From contig JAVBSS010000061.1 in assembly GCA_031556525.1 (NCBI GenBank), forward strand, positions 1 to 47,272: a stretch of DNA of 47,272 bases, given 5' to 3'. Position 1 is the first letter of the stretch. Each line of letters opens with the position of its first letter. Positions 42,143 to 47,272 of the stretch are shown here, in pieces. The notes under the pieces were generated by a model. That model saw nothing but the letters and a program-made list of their open reading frames with translations, was not told the DNA's origin and did no database searches. A program made the position numbers and the translations under genes. This stretch comes from JAVBSN01 sp031556525. Its GTDB lineage: Bacteria; Bacillota; Clostridia; Lachnospirales; Lachnospiraceae.

Positions 42143-44248
42143 TTAATTATTAATATGCTTCACATACTCAGCAAAGTTCTCTATCGATACAGCTGGCGAA
42201 TATAGATATCCTTGATATAAGTTACAACCCATTTCCTTAAGGGCTTCTTTCTGTTCCATATCCTCTACATATTCAGCCACAACCTCATAATCAAGAGTCT
42301 TTCCTAGTGAAATAATGGAATTAATAATATCCTTTGTTCTCTCATTACGTAGTAGATTCTTAACTATACCTCCATCTAATTTGACATAATCAAAATTGTT
42401 TCCTTGAAGATAATTAAGCGATGTTGCTCCCATACTAAAATCATCTATAGCAATCTTAATATGATTCTTATGTAATAGATCAAATATATCATTTAACTCT
42501 TTGGTCTCTAATACTTCTGTATGTTCTGTTACCTCTAGATGAAGAATATCATCTGGAATATTGTAGTTATTCTTAGAGTCAATTATCCAGTTTATGAATT
42601 CTATATCTGCTAATTGGTTTGTTTCGATATTTACCGATATAGGAATAATAATACTATGTTGTTCTTCTAACATATTAATATCTGCTAGTACCTTCTCAAC
42701 AATACATTTTGTCAAATCGTCGTAGCAATTATATTCCTTAGCAATACTTATAAGTAGTGGTGGGTATATATTATACTCCAGCCCTGCCGACCATCTAAGA
42801 AGTGCTTCTGCCGATGCTACCTTCTCCTCTTTATTGACTTGAGGCTGATAATATATATTAATCTCTCTATTCCTAATATCGTTAATAAGTTTGTTTGCCA
42901 GCTCTTGTGCAACCTTTGATACCGTAGGTTCTTTAGCAAATTCACAAGTACGATTATCCTTTTCTGCTGCTTTTATCATATCGGTCATAGTATCAACCAT
43001 CTTCTGAAATTGTAACTTCTGTACCTTATCATTAATCTTAATAAACGGCATATATATGAGAACGCCTAGTATTACATTAAATAATTGCAACCATGTTCCT
43101 GCTATAGAACCCGTCGCTTTATATCCACTAATTAATATAGGATCCGTCCACCACACATTCCCATCTGGAATCGGCACAAGACCTGTAGATACTGCAAAAT
43201 ATGATACTAGCAAAACAACTACAGGTACACATATAAATGGCACAAAAAACACTGGATTAATTACTATCGGTAATCCAAAAATCATTATCTCATTAATATT
43301 AAATATCATAGGTATTGCTGCCCTATGAACAAGTTTCTTATCATACTTATCCTTTGAAAATAGAAGCAATCCAATTAACAGACATATAGATGTACCACAA
43401 CCACCCATTAACACAAATACATCTAAAAATGCCTTTGTAAGAACCTCACCCTGTGCATTTGCAAAAATAGTTATATTAACATCTTCAAGAGTATTACCAC
43501 CATGAATACCGAAAAACCATAATGTACTCTGGGTAAATACATTAAGCACTGCACTTATAATATTTCTTCCCATAGTCTTAAACGGCGCATTTATTATAGC
43601 TATAATAAGTTGATTAAAACCATCATATGGTGTGAACTCTTCAATAATAACTGCTATTACCGAAAACACTGTTACCGTTATTAGCATAGGTGCTATAGCG
43701 TTCATGGTATTACGAACTTCTGTATCTGCATATATTTCTTTATTCTTCTTAGAAACAATATGATATGCTTTCAAAAATATTATCGTAGACACCAATGCTA
43801 CTAATATAGATGAAAATATATTCCTTACATCAGTATAATTAAGTATCATTGATTTAACTTCTGCACCATTCACGTCAGCCAATATCTTAGGTCCGCTTAG
43901 TATTATGTAAGATACTATGGATACAATTATTGCTATAAAATTAATTGAAGAAAATTTCTTGGTGATTTGTAACGAATATTTGTACGTGATGGCAGCTAAT
44001 AAATATATTGCAGCAAATCCAAATGTTGCCTCATATATAAATTCAAAAAATCTGAATATAATCCCACCTGCAAAAGAGAGCATAAACTCCTTGACAATTG
44101 GTACAGGGAAATTCTGAAATAGCAACGAAAACGCGCCAATAATAAATACAGGGATCACAATAACACAACCCTGTCTAATACTAGATATCAATTTATTTTT
44201 CTCCATACTAGTATATATCTTAAAATAAAATTCACCCATTCCAGTCAT
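42143..44248 (-). CDS. PTS EIIC (lactose/cellobiose type) fused to an EAL c-di-GMP phosphodiesterase
   Basis: A 701-residue fusion. The first 405 residues form a sugar-permease-like EIIC domain with the sugar-site motifs FFGIHGGN and NINEIMIFGLPIVINP. After a short linker comes an EAL domain (about 465-701) with its metal and catalytic residues: EALLRW, ISVNIETNQL, LEVTEH, AIDDFSMG, VKLDGG, VVAEYVED and YQGYLYSP, so hydrolysis of c-di-GMP is likely. No EIIA or EIIB gene is near. I infer that sugar binding to the EIIC half controls second-messenger breakdown. The ATG at 44248 has only a weak site; another ATG three codons on is possible. Confidence 0.9.
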   Translation of the reverse strand: MTGMGEFYFKIYTSMEKNKLISSIRQGCVIVIPVFIIGAFSLLFQNFPVPIVKEFMLSFAGGIIFRFFEFIYEATFGFAAIYLLAAITYKYSLQITKKFSSINFIAIIVSIVSYIILSGPKILADVNGAEVKSMILNYTDVRNIFSSILVALVSTIIFLKAYHIVSKKNKEIYADTEVRNTMNAIAPMLITVTVFSVIAVIIEEFTPYDGFNQLIIAIINAPFKTMGRNIISAVLNVFTQSTLWFFGIHGGNTLEDVNITIFANAQGEVLTKAFLDVFVLMGGCGTSICLLIGLLLFSKDKYDKKLVHRAAIPMIFNINEIMIFGLPIVINPVFFVPFICVPVVVLLVSYFAVSTGLVPIPDGNVWWTDPILISGYKATGSIAGTWLQLFNVILGVLIYMPFIKINDKVQKLQFQKMVDTMTDMIKAAEKDNRTCEFAKEPTVSKVAQELANKLINDIRNREINIYYQPQVNKEEKVASAEALLRWSAGLEYNIYPPLLISIAKEYNCYDDLTKCIVEKVLADINMLEEQHSIIIPISVNIETNQLADIEFINWIIDSKNNYNIPDDILHLEVTEHTEVLETKELNDIFDLLHKNHIKIAIDDFSMGATSLNYLQGNNFDYVKLDGGIVKNLLRNERTKDIINSIISLGKTLDYEVVAEYVEDMEQKEALKEMGCNLYQGYLYSPAVSIENFAEYVKHINN

Positions 44249-44297
44249 ATCTCACACACCATTCTATATTTTATTTTCATATACTATATTATAACAA

Positions 44298-44340
44298 AAT
44301 GCGCCTAGAATGTACATATGAATAACATTCTAAGCGCATT
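44298..44340 (-). terminator. Terminator of murA
   Basis: Stem of about 15 bp with one mismatch (44298-44313 with 44325-44340), followed on the minus strand by TTTTGTT. It begins six bases after the murA stop. Confidence 0.75.
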
Positions 44341-44345
44341 AATAT

Positions 44346-45647
44346 TTAACTTACTTTAAACTTAAATTTCTGAATATCTTTATCTGTCTCTACTAATTCT
44401 ATTTGACCACCCAAAGCTGTTAATTTCTCTTCAAACTTCTCATAACCTCTCTGAATATACTTAATGTCTTGAACAACCGTAAAGCCTTCAGCTACTAATC
44501 CTGCTATTACTAGTGCTGCTCCTGCTCTTAAGTCTGGTGCAAATACATTAGCACCTGTAAAGCCTTCAACACCATCTATTATAGCTGTATTACCTTCAAC
44601 TTTCATATTACAGCCCATTCTTCTTAATTCGTCAACGTATTTGAATCTATTCTCAAATATGCTTTCTGTAATTATACTAGTTCCTCTAGATAATGCTAGT
44701 GCTACTGCCATCTGTGGTTGCATATCTGTTGGAAATCCTGGATATGGTAAAGTCTTAATCTGTGTAGATTTGAGACGCTTGCTTGCTGTTACTCTTACCG
44801 TATCATCATACTCTGTTACCTGTGCTCCTACTTCTATTAACTTAGAAGTAATAGCTTCTAAATGCTTAGGTATAACATTCTTAATAAGAATATCACCTTT
44901 GGTTGCCACTGCCGCAGTCATAAATGTTCCCGCTTCAATCTGATCCGGTATAATAGAATACTCTGTACCATGTAGCTTCTCAACACCTCTAATTCTTATA
45001 ACATCTGTACCAGCACCTTTGATGTTAGCACCCATACTATTAAGAAAGTTAGCAACGTCTACTATATGAGGTTCTTTAGCAGCATTCTCAATTGTAGTCT
45101 TACCTTCTGCTAATGCAGCTGCCATCATAATATTAATTGTTGCTCCTACAGTAACTACATCTAGATATATATGATTTCCTAATAACCTATCTGTTTTGGC
45201 TGTAATCATACCACCACCAACTGTAACATCTGCACCTAATGCTTCAAAACCTTTAATGTGTTGATCTATCGGTCTACTACCAATATCACAGCCACCAGGT
45301 AATGCTACTTGAGAAAATCTGTATTTACCTAATAAAGCTCCTAATAAATAATATGAAGCTCTTATCTTTCTTATAAATTCGTCGTCAACACATACTTCTG
45401 TAGGATTATGTATAGCTCCTCCACAAATAGAAACAGTGTGCTCATCTATATATTTTACTTTTGCTCCTATACCTTGAACAGCTTGAAGCAAAACTCTTGT
45501 ATCCCTAACATTAGGAACATTATCTATTATACATTCTTGGTCTGTCATAACGGCTGCTGCTAATATACCTAATGCTGCGTTCTTAGCTCCACCAATAATG
45601 ACTTCACCCACCAACGGGTTACCACCTTTAATAACATATTGTTTCAT
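44346..45647 (-). CDS. murA: UDP-N-acetylglucosamine 1-carboxyvinyltransferase
   Basis: First committed step of peptidoglycan synthesis: transfers enolpyruvyl from PEP to UDP-GlcNAc. The 433-residue length fits. Lys22 lies in GGAKNAALGIL, and the fosfomycin-target Cys120 is present in LPGGCDIGSRPIDQH. RAGAALVIAGLVAEG near the end is typical. Clostridia often carry two murA copies; this could be either. GAGG precedes the ATG at 45647; a strong sigma-A promoter is upstream. Confidence 0.96.
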   Translation of the reverse strand: MKQYVIKGGNPLVGEVIIGGAKNAALGILAAAVMTDQECIIDNVPNVRDTRVLLQAVQGIGAKVKYIDEHTVSICGGAIHNPTEVCVDDEFIRKIRASYYLLGALLGKYRFSQVALPGGCDIGSRPIDQHIKGFEALGADVTVGGGMITAKTDRLLGNHIYLDVVTVGATINIMMAAALAEGKTTIENAAKEPHIVDVANFLNSMGANIKGAGTDVIRIRGVEKLHGTEYSIIPDQIEAGTFMTAAVATKGDILIKNVIPKHLEAITSKLIEVGAQVTEYDDTVRVTASKRLKSTQIKTLPYPGFPTDMQPQMAVALALSRGTSIITESIFENRFKYVDELRRMGCNMKVEGNTAIIDGVEGFTGANVFAPDLRAGAALVIAGLVAEGFTVVQDIKYIQRGYEKFEEKLTALGGQIELVETDKDIQKFKFKVS

Positions 45648-45704
45648 ATTACACCTCTATATTGTCCCCATAAATCATCCAATTTATCGAGCATAATTAT
45701 AGCT

Positions 45705-45733
45705 ATTATACCTATATACAGCCATTTTGTAAA
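45705..45733 (-). promoter_or_regulatory. Sigma-A promoter of murA
   Basis: TTTACA (45728-45733), 17 bases, TATAAT (45705-45710) on the minus strand; start about 45698. The space to pyrI has no obvious terminator for the pyr genes. Confidence 0.72.
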
Positions 45734-45763
45734 CCATTTATTACAAAATTATTACATTTACTA

Positions 45764-46174
45764 TTAATCGTCCTCACAATATATGCATCTATATGTTCTA
45801 TTTTCTCTATCAGTTAACTTAAAAATATGGTCTATTCCTTGCTCTGTAGTAGTGATACAACGTGGATTTTTACACTTTACTACATTAACTATACGATTAG
45901 GAAGTTCTAGCTTTTTTTTCTCTACAGTTGCACCATCTTTTATTATGCTTACTGTTGTCTCTGGATCTATATATCCTAACACGTCTAGATTAATAGAATA
46001 TTCCTGATCTATTTTTAATATGTCTTTTTTTCCTTTTTTTTCACTTTTAACATTTTTAATTATAGCAACTGTACAATCCAATTTGTCTAAGCCCAAGTCA
46101 TTATATATTTGCATGCTCTTTCCAGCAGTAATATGATCAAGTACAATTCCATTTTGAATACTATCTATCTTCAT
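45764..46174 (-). CDS. pyrI: Aspartate carbamoyltransferase regulatory chain
   Basis: Regulatory subunit that confers nucleotide control on PyrB. The N-terminal domain includes IQNGIVLDHITAGKSMQIY with the allosteric effector region, and the C-terminal zinc domain has four Cys (101, 106, 130, 133: VKCKNPRC and YRCIYC) that contact the catalytic chain. At 136 residues it is slightly shorter than the Escherichia coli chain. GGAGG precedes the ATG at 46174, one base after the pyrB stop, so translation is coupled. Confidence 0.95.
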   Translation of the reverse strand: MKIDSIQNGIVLDHITAGKSMQIYNDLGLDKLDCTVAIIKNVKSEKKGKKDILKIDQEYSINLDVLGYIDPETTVSIIKDGATVEKKKLELPNRIVNVVKCKNPRCITTTEQGIDHIFKLTDRENRTYRCIYCEDD

Positions 46175-46175
46175 A

Positions 46176-47090
46176 TTATTCTACCTCCAACAATTTCATT
46201 ATCAATGCCATTCTTACATACTTGCCATTAAGCGCTTGTCTAAAATAACATGCTCTCGGATCATCATCAACTCTAATATCAATCTCATTTACTCTAGGAA
46301 GTGGATGTAATATAGATAAATCACTCTTAGCTCGTTTCAATCTATTAGGCTCTAATATGTAAGTATCTTTAAGTCTTAAATAATCTGCCTCATTAAAGAA
46401 TCTCTCTCTCTGAACCCTAGTCATATATAATACATCAAGTCTATCTATAACCTCATCTATGGTAGCTACTTGTATGTATTCAATATTCTTCTTTGCAAAT
46501 ACTTCTTCTTTGATATAATCTGGAATCTGTAACTCCTTAGGCGAAATCATTATGTATGTAATATTTTCATATCTTGATAATGCTTTTATAAGTGAATGAA
46601 CTGTTCTACCGAACTTAAGATCACCACAAAATCCTACTGTTATATTATCCAGTCTACCTTTCTCTCTTCTAATAGTAAGCAAGTCCGTTAATGTTTGAGT
46701 AGGATGGTTATGTCCACCATCTCCAGCATTAATTATAGGCACATCAGTCTTCATAGATGCCAATAATGGAGCACCTTCTTTTGGATGTCTCATAGCTATA
46801 ATATCTGCATAACACGCAACTACTTTAACTGTATCCGACACACTCTCACCTTTCGAAGAAGACGACGAATCGGCAGAAGAAAAACCAAGTACATTACCTC
46901 CGAGTTCCATCATAGCTGCTTCAAAGCTAAGTCTGGTTCTTGTACTTGGTTCAAAAAATAAAGTGGCAAGTTTTTTACCATCACACACTTTAGAATATTT
47001 ATCACTATTTTCTATTATATCATCAGCTAAATCTAGCATCTCGCCAATCTCTTCAACTGTCAAATCCATAGGGTCTATCAAATGCTTCAT
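46176..47090 (-). CDS. pyrB: Aspartate carbamoyltransferase catalytic chain
   Basis: Catalyses carbamoyl phosphate plus aspartate to carbamoyl aspartate, the first committed step of pyrimidine synthesis. The 304-residue protein has FEPSTRTRLSFEAAM (Ser49-Arg53, carbamoyl phosphate site), the aspartate-site GDGGHNHPTQTLTDLLT and MTRVQRERF with LHPLPRVNEID near the end. AGGAGG lies before the ATG at 47090. It leads the pyrBI operon, with a tandem hairpin repeat just upstream of the promoter. Confidence 0.96.
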   Translation of the reverse strand: MKHLIDPMDLTVEEIGEMLDLADDIIENSDKYSKVCDGKKLATLFFEPSTRTRLSFEAAMMELGGNVLGFSSADSSSSSKGESVSDTVKVVACYADIIAMRHPKEGAPLLASMKTDVPIINAGDGGHNHPTQTLTDLLTIRREKGRLDNITVGFCGDLKFGRTVHSLIKALSRYENITYIMISPKELQIPDYIKEEVFAKKNIEYIQVATIDEVIDRLDVLYMTRVQRERFFNEADYLRLKDTYILEPNRLKRAKSDLSILHPLPRVNEIDIRVDDDPRACYFRQALNGKYVRMALIMKLLEVE

Positions 47091-47119
47091 TAAATTCTTC
47101 CTCCTACATATATGTTAAT

Positions 47120-47146
47120 ATTATAAATTCGAAAATACTTTGTTAA
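47120..47146 (-). promoter_or_regulatory. Possible promoter of pyrBI
   Basis: TTAACA (47141-47146) and TATAAT (47120-47125) on the minus strand, but the spacer is only 15. The -35 box lies inside the first copy of the 91-bp-period repeat. Confidence 0.42.
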
Positions 47147-47272
47147 GTGTTCAGGTGTACATTCATACTAAGATTGAAAATACCAATCTAAGTATCGGGT
47201 AACACCATGATCACTAAACTCAAAAATACTTTGTTAAGTGTTCAGGTGTACATTCATACTAAGATTGAAAAT
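47132..47272. repeat. Tandem repeat, 91-bp period, cut by the window edge
   Basis: An identical 50-base block occurs at 47132-47181 and 47223-47272, with 41 bases between. Inside each period the sequence can fold: GGTGT/ACACC, ATACT/AGTAT and AGATTG/CAATCT stack around a seven-base loop (minus strand). The array starts right upstream of the pyrBI promoter and continues beyond the window. Confidence 0.85.

Noticed and set aside
47132..47272. CRISPR array
   Set aside because: The repeat is 50 bases with a 41-base interval, no second interval is seen, and no cas gene is present; the repeat and interval pair with each other.

Overview
The window is AT-rich DNA from an endospore-forming, Gram-positive anaerobe. 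The gene content (GerA/GerB/GerC germination receptor, SpoIIR, a SipL-type coat protein, YtvI, a CotS-like protein) together with a GH9 cellulase lipoprotein, a GH43 enzyme and a type 3 prolyl-tRNA synthetase fits a gut or rumen member of the Clostridia, most likely Lachnospiraceae. No rRNA, tRNA, phage, integrase, transposase gene or CRISPR array was seen. This looks like core chromosome with scattered small elements.

Layout, left to right. 1-93: start of asnS (minus). 240-2048: hybrid histidine kinase with its own promoter and terminator. 2142-8613: minus-strand run read as hisA, GH9 lipoprotein, YfhO-type membrane protein, galU, with overlapping or near-overlapping ends. 8761-12830: spoIIR and the gerA-gerB-gerC operon; gerC carries only its N-terminal domain. 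12894-14448: ispE-gntR. 14624-15220: a lone plus-strand secretion-like protein of unknown role. 15269-19160: a SipL-like spore protein, a PrcB-like lipoprotein, a DUF3888 protein, and a radical SAM enzyme paired with a Cys-rich membrane protein. 19425-24890: cca, CotS-like pseudokinase, PEGA lipoprotein and phosphoglucomutase. 24961-30070: proS, two paralogous membrane proteins, ytvI-like, rluA-like. 30237-32400: two-component system. 32506-33974: SAM-I riboswitch and metK (plus). 34122-36298: alpha/beta hydrolase and GH43. 36410-42031: plus-strand response regulator, kinase and ABC exporter module, with a degenerate ImmA-type gene on the opposite strand inside it. 42143-47090: PTS-EIIC/EAL fusion, murA, pyrI, pyrB. 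47132-47272: start of a 91-bp-period tandem repeat that runs off the window.

Sporulation genes are numerous, and several have promoter matches that agree with the compartment expected from other spore formers: a sigma-F-like promoter for spoIIR, sigma-G-like for gerA, sigma-E-like for the SipL-like gene, and sigma-G/E-like for the ytvI-like gene. Vegetative genes (asnS, ispE, proS, metK, murA) have sigma-A-type promoters with 17-base spacers. Envelope sugar metabolism recurs (pgm makes glucose-1-P, galU makes UDP-glucose, YfhO probably glycosylates a surface polymer).

The best candidate for an undescribed system is the radical SAM protein at 17932-18654 with the four-Cys-tailed membrane protein at 18672-19160. 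Other points of interest are two degenerate enzymes (a CotS-like pseudokinase and an ImmA-like protein without HExxH) that share a 19-20 base upstream motif, a 137-bp inverted-repeat element at 30096-30232, and the hairpin-forming tandem repeat upstream of pyrBI. Promoters, terminators and starts were read by eye; no database search was run.
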